A DNA stretch of 64,000 bases from Spirochaetia bacterium (GCA_022482625.1 JAKVOU010000001.1:1536784-1600783), one strand, 5' to 3'. Shown: positions 18,260 to 28,198, numbered from the stretch's first letter. Notes: generated by a model from the letters alone, not told the origin. Made by a program: numbers and translations.

Positions 18260-19379
18260 GCATGGGGCCTCCAGAAAGAACATTCTTCCGCCATAATTCA
18301 CCAAGGGTATAGTTCTCCAGCCAAGCATCAAGCTCAGAGGCTTCCAAACGGGTGAAAGTAGATTGACCATCCTTTCTGTCACAAACCACTACATCCTCCG
18401 GATCAAAACAATCAATGAACTCAGAAGACTGCGTAGCAAGAACAAGTTGGGTATCGATTGCCCGTGATTTGACCAGCTCCGCAAGAATACTGATTGCATA
18501 AGGATGCAGACCCAGTTCAGGTTCATCTATAAGGATCATCTCTGGATGATGGGGCTGCAGTAGAACAGTTGCAAGACAAATGAATCTCAATGTTCCATCT
18601 GAAAGGGCCTGAGGCTTCAGCGGATAATCAGAACCTTTCTGTTTCCAAAGTAGCCGGATCTTATCGTTTTCTCTTGGTATCAACACAAAATCATCAAAAA
18701 AAGGTGCTACCTGTTGAATAGTCTTTACAATATCAGCATAAGATTGTCTAAGAGACAAAGTACCTTTCAGCTTATACAGGTAACTGGCAAGATTGGAACC
18801 ATCAAAACGCAGGTAGGCATTGTCATCAACATCTTGAAAAGCCTTTATGGGAGACAACCTGCCTGTGTCATGGAAATGATACATCTGCCAACTTGAGATT
18901 GACTCATAGACATAATGGCTGATATTATTTCGACTTAACACTCCAGGCTCATCTTTATCCTCAAGAAGCCCAGGAGTGAAACCATCATGCGATCGTAGGG
19001 AATACCATTTGTCAGTAAAAGAATAATACGTGTGCTCAGAATCAATACGTAACGTATCATCCTGTGTGGGACGAAGAACAATTTGGTAGCCATTCTGGCC
19101 AAAGAGAAGCTTAATTTCAATTTGTTCAGTAACTGCACGTCCATTGAAAAGTAAATCTCCGGCACTGCCGGCATCAGCCACATATTTTTGCAGATCGGTC
19201 TTGTTGAATCCCGGAAGGGGTAGTTGCATCAAAGCTCGCAGGAATTTGAATATTTCGATGAAATTACTCTTCCCTGCCCCGTTTCCTCCGATTACCAGAT
19301 TGATGCTCTTCAAAGGGAAGTCTTCCAATCGGCATATAGACTTGAAACCGGAAATATTCAATTTATCCAACTGAGCCAT
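18252..19379 (-). CDS. AAA-family (RecF/OLD-like) ATPase
   Basis: A 375-residue ABC-type ATPase without transmembrane segments. Walker A is GGNGAGKSN (residues 31-39), the signature-like segment is ALSDGTLRFICLA, and Walker B is MILIDEPELGLHP, followed by VLATQSSEFID. This is the layout of AAA_21/OLD-type ATPases. The start at 19379 follows GGTGG by about six bases. It is the first gene of a two-gene unit with the DUF4276 protein. The pair probably senses or cuts foreign nucleic acid. An endogenous repair role cannot be excluded. Confidence 0.87.
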   Translation of the reverse strand: MAQLDKLNISGFKSICRLEDFPLKSINLVIGGNGAGKSNFIEIFKFLRALMQLPLPGFNKTDLQKYVADAGSAGDLLFNGRAVTEQIEIKLLFGQNGYQIVLRPTQDDTLRIDSEHTYYSFTDKWYSLRSHDGFTPGLLEDKDEPGVLSRNNISHYVYESISSWQMYHFHDTGRLSPIKAFQDVDDNAYLRFDGSNLASYLYKLKGTLSLRQSYADIVKTIQQVAPFFDDFVLIPRENDKIRLLWKQKGSDYPLKPQALSDGTLRFICLATVLLQPHHPEMILIDEPELGLHPYAISILAELVKSRAIDTQLVLATQSSEFIDCFDPEDVVVCDRKDGQSTFTRLEASELDAWLENYTLGELWRKNVLSGGPMHE

Positions 19380-19584
19380 GTATACCACCTTTTCTACAAT
19401 CAATCACAGAGTAGCACACTTTTTTCTTCCGTTCAATTAACTCCTGTTGCAGGAAAAAGACTGGATAGCCAGGAAATATAACTTATGCATGCAACACCTG
19501 TATATATTCCATACATATAAAGCTCCCAACCAGTTGCCTTGAAGAATGGACCACTGCACTTTTCTTTCTGTCTGCTCCGGCATA

Positions 19585-20385
19585 TTACTTACATTGGTCA
19601 ATTTTATGAAGCCAATCAGAAGGACTCATGTTTTCCATGCGTCTGAAGACTTTGCAGTATTGCTGGGGACGCAGGAACCCACTTTGGTGCGCCGTTTCTG
19701 CAATATTCATTTTTTTGTTAAACAAGATTTCCTTGGAATATTCGACACGTGTCCTATTCAGGAAATGCAATGGGGTTTCATTGGTAAATTCCTTGAACTG
19801 TGAACAGAAATAATTATAAGACAGCCCGGCTTCCATGCTGATTTCCTTTATTGTCAGATTCGGTCTCTTGAATTCCTGAAGGATATATCTTATTGCTTTT
19901 GAGAAAACATGGTAGTTGACCTGTCCGGGAACTTCTGTTTGGATTTCTGCAGCATTTGATGATATCGATATGAAATAACCAATCAACGTATGTACCAACC
20001 CATTGATTATTTCCTTGGATGCCTCTCTGTGCTTGGTCCATATCTTAACAAGCAGGCGTACCAAATGATTGATTTCCGGAATCAATTCAGGGGGAAGCAC
20101 GGTTATGTCATTAAGGACAAGGTTATCAAGCGAATGAGACAGATCATAGAAATGAACGACGACCATGTCAACGTCAACAAGCCTTGTCAATGCATGCAGG
20201 TTATTCGGCTCAATCAGGATAAGTGAATTTTCAGCTATCTGATACATCCGGTTGTTTACCTGATAGGTAAATGATCCTGAAAGAATAACATGCAGTACAT
20301 ATTCTTTATCTATGAAAGAACCCGAATAGACAATGTCCTTATCCCTTCTGACTTTTTGAGTTTCTATTTCCATTTCATTCAACAT
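19585..20385 (-). CDS. AraC-family transcriptional regulator of the mannoside operon
   Basis: A 266-residue regulator. The N-terminal half is a cupin-like sugar-sensing domain (residues 25-130). The C-terminal half carries the two AraC helix-turn-helices, with LTIKEISMEAGLSYNYFCSQFK and IAETAHQSGFLRPQQYCKVFRR. It is divergent from the dehydrogenase-transporter-mannosidase operon that starts at 20683, so activation of that operon by a mannoside is the likely role. The start codon is uncertain. The ATG at 20385 is preferred; a good GGAGG lies a little too far upstream. Confidence 0.85.
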   Translation of the reverse strand: MLNEMEIETQKVRRDKDIVYSGSFIDKEYVLHVILSGSFTYQVNNRMYQIAENSLILIEPNNLHALTRLVDVDMVVVHFYDLSHSLDNLVLNDITVLPPELIPEINHLVRLLVKIWTKHREASKEIINGLVHTLIGYFISISSNAAEIQTEVPGQVNYHVFSKAIRYILQEFKRPNLTIKEISMEAGLSYNYFCSQFKEFTNETPLHFLNRTRVEYSKEILFNKKMNIAETAHQSGFLRPQQYCKVFRRMENMSPSDWLHKIDQCK

Positions 20386-20682
20386 CCATATCAGATAGAA
20401 TATATTCCTCCGGCTCTGAAAACAAGGCAACCTTATGCCTTTTGGGAAAGTATAGTTACTAAGAAAATTTGACCTTACTTATCCGCATGCATCTTTGGTT
20501 ACTTTCTGAAGTCCTTCCCAGAACCTTAGGTAAAACAAAGAAACCAATTCTTTTTATGACATCCATGATACAATGTAGCCATAAATTTTTTAAAATAATT
20601 TTGGATAATTATTCATAGATAGTTTTTATTGACCATCTACCTTTTGTGAAAGACAATTTACGTATTGATGGGAGAAATAACA
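20386..20682. promoter_or_regulatory. Divergent regulatory region of the AraC gene and mannoside operon
   Basis: This 297-base A+T-rich region separates the AraC regulator from its presumed target operon. No operator repeat could be assigned with confidence. A GGGAG ribosome-binding site (20669-20673) fixes the start of the first operon gene. Confidence 0.35.
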
Positions 20683-21654
20683 ATGAAATGTATTAGTTTT
20701 GAAAAACCTTGGTCAGCTTGCCTAGTAAATAAGGATAAGTATGCTAATGGTGATATTCTGCAAAATCTGTATTCAGTCATCAGTGCAGGCACAGAATTGG
20801 CAATTCTATCAGGAAAAGAATCTTGGGCGCCGCTTCCTTTCGTGCCAGGATACGGGGCAGTAGGCAAGATGGTCAACATTGCCCCGGAAAGCCCATATGA
20901 AGAGGACAAGGTATATTTCACCTACGGGAAACATCAGGAATTCATCAGACCGGAAACCATTTGCCTTCCCATGGACAGCCAAATGAATCTGATGCATGCG
21001 GTCTTTGCCCGGATGGCAGCTGTATCGATCACCTCCATACGTTGCTCCAACATAAGTCTCGGAGATTCCGTCGCTGTTGTCGGAGGGGGGTTGGTAGGTA
21101 ATTTCGCAGCACAGCTTGCGAGGCTGTCAGGAGCTACGGTGTCATTGATCGACCCATTTGCTTCCAGAAGGCATATAGCACAGCAATGCAATATCACAGA
21201 TACATTCAAGGACAGCAACGAAGCAATTGAAGCAAAAGGCATAGATCTGTTTGACACAGTAATCGATGCTACAGGCGTACCCTCCGTTGTCATGGATTCG
21301 TCACGGCTTGTCGGAAAACACGGAGAATTGATCATATTGGGATCTCCCCGAGGCTCATATACAGCCGATATAACTCCATTCCTTAACCGGAGCCATCTCA
21401 GTCCTACGAACATGACAGTAAAAGGTGCACATGAATGGCGCTATCCACTTCATGCAGATACGCAAAAGACATATAAGTTTTCCATTGAGGGAAACCTGAA
21501 CTATCTGTTCAACGCCATCATAAAAAAAGAATTGCTTATCGAACCTGTCATTACACATGTGATAAAGCCAAGTGAAGCACCCAGAATCTATATTGATTTG
21601 AAAAATAATCCTGATGCTTATCTCGGGATAGTCATAGATTGGAGTAAAAAATGA
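20683..21654 (+). CDS. Zinc-type alcohol dehydrogenase (MDR) family sugar or polyol dehydrogenase
   Basis: A 323-residue medium-chain dehydrogenase with an N-terminal GroES-like domain (SVISAGTELAILSGK, FVPGYGAVGKMV) and a Rossmann NAD(P) site VVGGGLVGNFAAQLARLSGA near residue 145. The usual structural zinc cysteines are not apparent. It is the first gene of the mannoside operon and overlaps the next dehydrogenase gene by four bases. Its substrate is probably a hydroxyl group of the imported sugar, but sequence does not show which. The GGGAG box eight or nine bases upstream supports this start over the ATG at 20668. Confidence 0.82.
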   Translation: MKCISFEKPWSACLVNKDKYANGDILQNLYSVISAGTELAILSGKESWAPLPFVPGYGAVGKMVNIAPESPYEEDKVYFTYGKHQEFIRPETICLPMDSQMNLMHAVFARMAAVSITSIRCSNISLGDSVAVVGGGLVGNFAAQLARLSGATVSLIDPFASRRHIAQQCNITDTFKDSNEAIEAKGIDLFDTVIDATGVPSVVMDSSRLVGKHGELIILGSPRGSYTADITPFLNRSHLSPTNMTVKGAHEWRYPLHADTQKTYKFSIEGNLNYLFNAIIKKELLIEPVITHVIKPSEAPRIYIDLKNNPDAYLGIVIDWSKK

Positions 21655-22643
21655 AAAAAGCAACATTGGGAATTATAGGAGCCGGATGGATCGGAGATTG
21701 GTATTTTGATGCTTATTCAAGATGTACAGACAGATTTCATTTGGTAGGAGCAGCCGGAAATCCTTCACCGGAAGGATTTGCCCGTTTGGAAAAGAAATGT
21801 GCAAAATGGGGTAATATACGACCGTATGCAACGGCAGAGGAACTGATAGCTGATCCTTCGATCCAGGCCATTGCCGTTTTTTCGCCCAATTCCCTTCATT
21901 TTGAACAAGTCAAAATGGCCTTGGAAGCCGGAAAACATGTATTGGTGGAAAAACCTGTCACACTGGATGTAAAGCAAGATCTGGAACTTGAAAAACTTGC
22001 AGAAAAAAAAGGATTGATCGTATTTCCCGGACATAATTTTGTATATCGGCCCGTAGACGTAGAAGCGAAGAAAATAATTGAAAGCGGCAGATTGGGAAAC
22101 ATTTCCTATGGCTCTTTCCGGGCTTGTCATTTCATTCCTCCGGAACATTCAGCCGGTTGGAGAAAACAAATGCCACTTGCCGGAGGCGGCGCGATGATGG
22201 ACAGCGGCACACATTTGGTCTATCAATCAATCTACCTGCTCGGCCTGCCAAAATATATCAGTTGTTTCAGCACGAAGAAACATTACCTTGAAATGGACGG
22301 TGAGGACACCTGCCTGATTACAGTCCAATATGCATCAGGAACCGTTGCCCAGATATTCCAGTCATGGAGTACCGCAGATGACAGCGCCGCAGAAGTACGT
22401 ATACAAGGTGACAAGGGTGTCTTGCTGATCAGCGATGCACTGTACTTCAATGGAAAGAAAATCACGGATGACTGTTCATATGCCAATTCTTTTTATCATA
22501 CGCTTGAAGCATTTTACAACAGCATCGAAACCGCTGAAGCGCCTGTATCAACCATACATGACGCGGCAAACACACTTTCAATGATACAAACAGCTTATCA
22601 GGTATCCGGTACAAGAAAAATTGCCGAATACAAGCCTATATAA
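21651..22643 (+). CDS. Gfo/Idh/MocA-family oxidoreductase
   Basis: A 330-residue NAD(P)-dependent sugar oxidoreductase. The N-terminal Rossmann motif is GIIGAGWIGDWYF, the conserved catalytic EKP occurs in LVEKPVTLD (near residue 105), and a His-containing GGGAMMDSGTHLVYQS follows. Enzymes of this family oxidise, reduce or epimerise sugar hydroxyls, and some act on intact glycosides. The ATG overlaps the preceding stop codon. Together with the MDR dehydrogenase and the beta-mannosidase it suggests redox processing of a mannoside before or after cleavage. Confidence 0.88.
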   Translation: MKKATLGIIGAGWIGDWYFDAYSRCTDRFHLVGAAGNPSPEGFARLEKKCAKWGNIRPYATAEELIADPSIQAIAVFSPNSLHFEQVKMALEAGKHVLVEKPVTLDVKQDLELEKLAEKKGLIVFPGHNFVYRPVDVEAKKIIESGRLGNISYGSFRACHFIPPEHSAGWRKQMPLAGGGAMMDSGTHLVYQSIYLLGLPKYISCFSTKKHYLEMDGEDTCLITVQYASGTVAQIFQSWSTADDSAAEVRIQGDKGVLLISDALYFNGKKITDDCSYANSFYHTLEAFYNSIETAEAPVSTIHDAANTLSMIQTAYQVSGTRKIAEYKPI

Positions 22644-22684
22644 AGCATGAAATAAAAAACTTAATCAAAGAAAAGGAGGAATCT

Positions 22685-23986
22685 ATGAGAAAAGTTTTTG
22701 TTGCCCTTTCAGTTCTTCTGATAATACCTGCTATGGTATTTGCAAACGGTACAACGGAAAGTACAAAGGAAAATGATAACAATTCTGTTACCATGTTGCA
22801 TTTCAGCAGCCCTGACGTTGCCCATGGCGATGCCAATGCAAAAGCCTTCGCTGCAAGTATGGCTACTTTCCGGAAAGAAAATCCGACCATAACTATCAAT
22901 GACGAATATATTCATCATGATAATTATGAAATGAAGCTAAAGACTATGATTGCTTCCCAGAGCCTGCCTGATGTGTATTATTCGAAACCGGACCAATTCA
23001 GTGTACTTCAGGAAAACAAATTGATTCAGCCAATAACAGACTTGTTGGATGATGACCCTCAGTTCAAGGCAAAATTCAAGGACGGAGCATTCAACGACTT
23101 CACTGTTGACGGACAGATATGGGCCATACCATTCCAACTGTCATCAAACCATGTAATCTACTATAACAAGAAACTGTTGAAACAAATCGGCTATGATTCT
23201 TTTCCAACCACCATGGATGGTTTCATAGAAATGGGGAAAAAACTTAGGGCGGCAGGAATCGTGCCATGGGTACTTGGAAACAAAGCAGGATGGCCGGCAC
23301 CTTCCTGTATCCTGAACACCTTGGTATATCGCTATTGTGATGCTTCATGGTTTGACAGCCTCTATCACAATACGGGAGCAAAGTTTACTGATGCATGTTT
23401 CGTCAATGCAGCAAAAAAAATGAAAGAGTTCGTAGATGCGGGTCTGTTCAATGCTGATATGAATTCCCTCACTACCAATGATCAGCAGTCAATGTTCAAC
23501 AACCAAAAGGCGGCAATGTTTGTTGAAGGAGTCTGGGCACTTACACCTGTCATCCAAGGTTTTTCCGGAGATCTCAGTGATGTCGGACTGGCAATTCTGC
23601 CACCGGTCAAAGGATATGAAAAATATGGGAACATCGTCGCCGGCGGTGCTGGTTGGGGCGTCTGCATGAATGCACAGATGACGGATGCACATAAGAAAGT
23701 AGTCTGGGACTTCATCAAGAAAATGTACAACAGTGAATATGCCCAGGTATCTGCCAGCAATGGAGGTTTCCCTGCAATGAAGGTTGATCTTGACTCCTTG
23801 GATGTAAATCCACTGATTGCTGAAATCAACGAGATGGATGTCAAAATGGCTCCGATATTCGATGTCCAATTCACAGGGACAATAGTCGATGTATACTACA
23901 ATGATTTTCAAAGTATGTTACTTGGCATGATTACTCCTGATGAATATGCAGAACACTGTGAAAAAGCACGATTATCTACCCTTTAG
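22685..23986 (+). CDS. ABC transporter sugar-binding protein (CUT1 type)
   Basis: A 433-residue periplasmic binding protein of the extracellular solute-binding family 1. The signal peptide (residues 1-20) ends AMVFA, and the mature protein begins NGTTES without a lipobox cysteine, so it should be free in the periplasm. AAGGAGG lies just upstream of the ATG. Typical features are the VYYSKPDQF region, WAIPFQLSSNHVIYYNKK and a GGAGWGVCMNAQ stretch. It is third in the mannoside operon and is followed by a perfect 12-bp stem-loop before the permease genes. The ligand is probably a beta-mannoside. Confidence 0.9.
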   Translation: MRKVFVALSVLLIIPAMVFANGTTESTKENDNNSVTMLHFSSPDVAHGDANAKAFAASMATFRKENPTITINDEYIHHDNYEMKLKTMIASQSLPDVYYSKPDQFSVLQENKLIQPITDLLDDDPQFKAKFKDGAFNDFTVDGQIWAIPFQLSSNHVIYYNKKLLKQIGYDSFPTTMDGFIEMGKKLRAAGIVPWVLGNKAGWPAPSCILNTLVYRYCDASWFDSLYHNTGAKFTDACFVNAAKKMKEFVDAGLFNADMNSLTTNDQQSMFNNQKAAMFVEGVWALTPVIQGFSGDLSDVGLAILPPVKGYEKYGNIVAGGAGWGVCMNAQMTDAHKKVVWDFIKKMYNSEYAQVSASNGGFPAMKVDLDSLDVNPLIAEINEMDVKMAPIFDVQFTGTIVDVYYNDFQSMLLGMITPDEYAEHCEKARLSTL

Positions 23987-24003
23987 CATAGGGGTATCCA
24001 ACA

Positions 24004-24030
24004 CCCGTATGCGAGCAACTCGCATACGGG
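24004..24030 (+). promoter_or_regulatory. Perfect 12-bp intercistronic stem-loop after the binding-protein gene
   Basis: CCCGTATGCGAG (24004-24015) pairs fully with CTCGCATACGGG (24019-24030) across a 3-base loop. No T-run follows, so it is more likely an mRNA-stabilising or attenuating element between the binding protein and permease genes than a full terminator. Confidence 0.75.
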
Positions 24031-24043
24031 AAGGAGAATAAAG

Positions 24044-24937
24044 TTGAGTCAAGTATTAAAGACACCAAAGAAAAGTATCCTGATCAGGGTTTTCGCGCCG
24101 ATACTTATACTTTATTTTTTTGTATTTGTATTCCCTATTTTTTTCTCATTGCGATTCAGTTTCCTGAATTGGACCGGTGGAAGCCGGAAAGATTTCATCG
24201 GACTGAAGAACTATGCTGTTTTATTCAAGGACAAGGGTTTTTGGTCTTCCGTCCTGATTACCCTGAAAATTACTGCCATTGTAACTATCGGCCAGGTAGG
24301 TCTCGGCCTTATCGTTGCCATACTTCTGGTTACGATGTACGTAGCATGGGGTAGCTTCCACAGGACTGTCATCTTTCTGCCTGTCGTCATCTCACCGGTT
24401 GTCGTCGGTTTGGTCTGGTCAATCATCTACAACCATCGTTTCGGTGTACTGACAGCAATATTGACGCATGTATTGCATATACCGGTAGATGCAATTCCCC
24501 TATGGCTTGACAACCCTTCCCTGGTCCTATATTCAGTGTGCGTTCCGGTAATCTGGCAATATGTCGGCCTCTATATGATCATGTTGCTGGGAGCCTTGGA
24601 AAGCATCCCCAAATCCATCCTGGAAAGCGGACAGATCGATGGCACAAATCAATGGCAGCTGTCTTTCAAGATCATGCTCCCATGTATTTACCCGACTTTC
24701 AAGGTTGCCGTCATACTTTGTGTATCAGGGACTTTAAAGATATTTGACCATATTTTCGTCTTGACCGGTGGTGGACCAGCACAAAAGACAATGACTATGT
24801 CGCTTTACAACTATCGGCAAAGTTTTGATATGATGAAATTAAGTTACGGCTCGGCCATGGCAATAATCATGATCATCATTTCACTTGCGATAACCTATCT
24901 GACCCTGAAAGGCTTGGGAGGGAAACGCTATGAATAA
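24044..24937 (+). CDS. Sugar ABC transporter permease (MalF type)
   Basis: A 297-residue inner-membrane permease with about six helices. The cytoplasmic EAA loop reads ESGQIDGTNQWQLSFKIMLP, which contacts the ATPase. Translation starts at a TTG (24044), supported by AAGGAG eight bases upstream. It overlaps the second permease by eight bases. No ATPase gene is in the operon, so a shared MsiK/UgpC-type ATPase encoded elsewhere is expected. Confidence 0.92.
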   Translation: MSQVLKTPKKSILIRVFAPILILYFFVFVFPIFFSLRFSFLNWTGGSRKDFIGLKNYAVLFKDKGFWSSVLITLKITAIVTIGQVGLGLIVAILLVTMYVAWGSFHRTVIFLPVVISPVVVGLVWSIIYNHRFGVLTAILTHVLHIPVDAIPLWLDNPSLVLYSVCVPVIWQYVGLYMIMLLGALESIPKSILESGQIDGTNQWQLSFKIMLPCIYPTFKVAVILCVSGTLKIFDHIFVLTGGGPAQKTMTMSLYNYRQSFDMMKLSYGSAMAIIMIIISLAITYLTLKGLGGKRYE

Positions 24938-25760
24938 AAGATTTTCATTGTCAAAGCTGATAATCAACATTCTGGTCTTTGCCTTTTCACTATCGTGCCT
25001 GTTCCCGATAGTCTGGATGGGGTATACCTCATTGAAGACAAACAAGGAATATATCGCAAGCAGCCTTGCTCTACCAAAGAAGCCAATCATAACCAACTAT
25101 CAGGAAATATTGGTACAGGCAAAATTCGGACGATACTTCAAGAACAGTTGTATCACAGCCAGCATTACCATCGTCGCTGTCTTGCTCCTGGCTTTTCTTG
25201 CCGGTTACTTCTTGTCTCGTTATAGGTTTTCGGGCAGGCGGTTTATTTACGGTTTCTTCATGCTCGGATTGGTAGTACCGACATATGCATGGCTGCTCCC
25301 TGTTTTTATCCAGTTCAAGCAAATGGGATTGCTCAACCACTATTGGACACTTTCCCTGCCGTACACTGCGTTTGCATTACCTACCTCGATATTTCTTATC
25401 GACAGCTTCGTCCAGAGCATACCCTGTGAGATGGAAGAAGCTGCAATGATCGAGGGAAGCAGCATTTTCCATACAATCCTGGCCATAATATTTCCTTTAT
25501 GTAAGCCGATTTTGGTAACGGTACTTATACTGACATTCAATAGCTCCTGGAATGAACTGCCTTTCGGACTTGTCCTCATCAACTCAGACAGACTGAGAAC
25601 CGTTCCCGTTGCGCTGACAATGTTTTCAGGTACGTATACCATTGACTATCCTTATCTGGTCACAGCTCTGGTCATTGCAGTATTTCCTGTGATTATTTTT
25701 TACTGTTTCTTTTCAAAAAAGATAATGGAAGGCATGACTGCTGGTGCAGTTAAAGGGTAA
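24930..25760 (+). CDS. Sugar ABC transporter permease (MalG type)
   Basis: A 276-residue inner-membrane permease, the partner of the preceding one. Its EAA loop is EEAAMIEGSSIFHTILAIIFP, and the C-terminus ends MEGMTAGAVKG, as is usual for MalG-like subunits. It is followed after 20 bases by the beta-mannosidase gene with an AGGAGGG site. Confidence 0.93.
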   Translation: MNKRFSLSKLIINILVFAFSLSCLFPIVWMGYTSLKTNKEYIASSLALPKKPIITNYQEILVQAKFGRYFKNSCITASITIVAVLLLAFLAGYFLSRYRFSGRRFIYGFFMLGLVVPTYAWLLPVFIQFKQMGLLNHYWTLSLPYTAFALPTSIFLIDSFVQSIPCEMEEAAMIEGSSIFHTILAIIFPLCKPILVTVLILTFNSSWNELPFGLVLINSDRLRTVPVALTMFSGTYTIDYPYLVTALVIAVFPVIIFYCFFSKKIMEGMTAGAVKG

Positions 25761-25780
25761 TATAATCCATAGGAGGGAAA

Positions 25781-28198
25781 ATGATTACGCAAAGCCTTGA
25801 CGGAATTTGGACCATGCATCCATTGGACAAACCAGAAGAAGTTACCACCGGTACCATACCAGGATCAGTATATTCATTCCTCCTGGATGCAAAGAAAATG
25901 GCGGATCCTTTTTTCAGGGACAATGAATCGGAAGCACTGCACTTGATGCAGGAAGATTATGTCTTCGACTGTTCCTTTCATTTGGAAGAAGCAATAAGCC
26001 AGTGCAAAAGAAAATTCCTTGTCTGTTACGGCCTCGATACCCTTTGTGATATCTATATCAATGGCAAACAGGCAGGAAAAGCCGACAATATGCACAGAAC
26101 CTGGAAATTTGAAATTTCCCGTTATGTACTTCCAGAAGAAAACACTATTTCAATCGTATGCCATTCCCCTGTCAAATATATCCAGCAACAAGACAGGAAG
26201 AAACACTTCGGAGGTAGCCTCGAAGCTATGCGGGGATTCCCGTATTTGCGAAAAGCCCATTGCATGTTTGGTTGGGACTGGGGACCTCGCTTGCCTGATG
26301 CAGGAATCTGGCGCAGTATCTGTCTTATCGGAGAAAATTCTTCTTCCATCAAGGACATGACGATCAAGCAAAGGCACAGGGCAGGACAAGTCTTTGTTTC
26401 CGTAGCGGTAGAACAAACAGGGAATTCATCAATCCAGATTTCTCTTGCGGATCCGGAAGGAAAGACCTTCTCACTCAAAAACAAGGAATGGTTCTGCATT
26501 CAAAATCCACAGCTATGGTGGCCAAATGGACTCGGATCCCACCCACTGTATACCGTAACAGCTGAACTGAAGGAAGATGGAAATGCAGTAGCTTCTGCAT
26601 CCAAACGAATAGGACTGAGGACCCTGTATCTGAAAAGGAAAAAGGACCGATGGGGCGAAAGTTTCTGTTTTTGTGTCAACGGTGTAGATTTTTTTGCAAT
26701 GGGAGCCGATTATATCCCTGAAGATTCGATCTTCAGCAGGATGACGGATGAACGGACCAGATGCCTGCTGACACAATGCATACAAGCCAATTTCAATTCA
26801 ATCCGTGTGTGGGGGGGAGGGATATACCCTTCGGATGGATTCTATGACGCCTGTGATGAACTGGGGCTCGTCGTGTGGCAGGATTTTATGTTTGCCTGTG
26901 CAAATTATCCCTTTGACACTGAATTTGAAAACAACATAACACACGAAATCGAAGACAACGTAAAAAGGATCCGTCATCATGCATCCTTGGGCCTCTGGTG
27001 TGGGAACAATGAGATGGAAATGTTCGAAGCCCAGGGTGGCTTTGAAAGCAATGACGAAACCCGGGCAACCTACATCAAGATGTATGAATATCTCATCCCC
27101 CACATACTGCAGGAACTGGACCCTGTGACTTCCTACTGGCCAGCATCCCCCTCTTCAGGAGGAAGCTTTGACAAGCCCAATGATCCAGACCGGGGAGATG
27201 TCCATTACTGGGAAGTCTGGCATGGGAACGTACCATTTACAGAGTTCAGGAAATATTGGTTCCGATTCGTTTCCGAATTTGGATTCCAATCATTTCCTGA
27301 TGAAAGGACCGTCGAATCCTTCACTTTGCCGGAAGATCGTAATATTTTCTCCCGGATTATGGAAATGCATCAACGAAACGGCAGTGCAAACAGTAAGATA
27401 TTAGCTTATATGTCAAAGGAATTCCTGTATCCTCATTCACTGCCGATTTTTATTTATGCTTCCCAGATATTACAGGCAGAAGCAATCAGGTACGGGGTCG
27501 AACATTGGAGACGTAACCGTGGCCGGTGCATGGGGGCTATATATTGGCAGCTGAATGATATCTGGCCTGTAATTTCATGGGCTTCAATAGATTACTATGG
27601 ACGTTGGAAGGCCTTGCATTATTTTGCAAGAAGATTCTTTGCTCCGGTATTGCTCAGCTGTGAAGAAAAAGGAGAAAGAGAAGTATTGTCCAGTCCTGTC
27701 GATGAACATGAAGGGAATATTCCTGCAACGGTACATCTGTCAGTTGCAAATGAAACACGGCATGACATAGAAACTTCCATCAGATGGTATCTGCGTGATG
27801 CACAATCAACTATATCGAAGGAAGGAACAGAAAATGTTTCTGTACCGGCGATGTCTGCAAAATGGTTTTCCAAGATTGATTTCACGGGCATTGATATCTA
27901 TCAATATCATTTTCACTATGAACTCCTGCAGGAAGGCAAGACCATATCTGCTTCTACGCTGTTCACAGAACCAAAATATTACCAGTTCCAGGATCCCCAT
28001 CTGAAAATCGAACGGCATGGGAATGATATCTTCATCAGTGCGGAGGCATATGCAAAGTATGTGATGGTCTATAGCACGGATTCAGATTTTTTGCTTGATG
28101 ACAATTTCTTCGATATGGAATGTGGCACAAGGCAATTGAAGATCATAAAAGGTAATCCAAGTACAATCCAGGCAAGGAGTGCCTATGATATCCATTGA
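25781..28198 (+). CDS. Glycoside hydrolase family 2 beta-mannosidase
   Basis: A cytoplasmic 805-residue enzyme (no signal peptide) that should release mannose from the non-reducing end of imported beta-mannosides. The N-terminal jelly-roll domain includes CYGLDTLCDIYINGKQAG and FGWDWGPRLPDAGIW. The TIM barrel carries the acid/base Glu in LWCGNNEMEMFE (near residue 409) and the nucleophile Glu in FRFVSEFGFQSFP (near residue 499). This is the classical GH2 beta-mannosidase pattern, with the usual family length. It is the last gene of the AraC-controlled operon and defines its likely substrate class. Confidence 0.93.
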   Translation: MITQSLDGIWTMHPLDKPEEVTTGTIPGSVYSFLLDAKKMADPFFRDNESEALHLMQEDYVFDCSFHLEEAISQCKRKFLVCYGLDTLCDIYINGKQAGKADNMHRTWKFEISRYVLPEENTISIVCHSPVKYIQQQDRKKHFGGSLEAMRGFPYLRKAHCMFGWDWGPRLPDAGIWRSICLIGENSSSIKDMTIKQRHRAGQVFVSVAVEQTGNSSIQISLADPEGKTFSLKNKEWFCIQNPQLWWPNGLGSHPLYTVTAELKEDGNAVASASKRIGLRTLYLKRKKDRWGESFCFCVNGVDFFAMGADYIPEDSIFSRMTDERTRCLLTQCIQANFNSIRVWGGGIYPSDGFYDACDELGLVVWQDFMFACANYPFDTEFENNITHEIEDNVKRIRHHASLGLWCGNNEMEMFEAQGGFESNDETRATYIKMYEYLIPHILQELDPVTSYWPASPSSGGSFDKPNDPDRGDVHYWEVWHGNVPFTEFRKYWFRFVSEFGFQSFPDERTVESFTLPEDRNIFSRIMEMHQRNGSANSKILAYMSKEFLYPHSLPIFIYASQILQAEAIRYGVEHWRRNRGRCMGAIYWQLNDIWPVISWASIDYYGRWKALHYFARRFFAPVLLSCEEKGEREVLSSPVDEHEGNIPATVHLSVANETRHDIETSIRWYLRDAQSTISKEGTENVSVPAMSAKWFSKIDFTGIDIYQYHFHYELLQEGKTISASTLFTEPKYYQFQDPHLKIERHGNDIFISAEAYAKYVMVYSTDSDFLLDDNFFDMECGTRQLKIIKGNPSTIQARSAYDIH

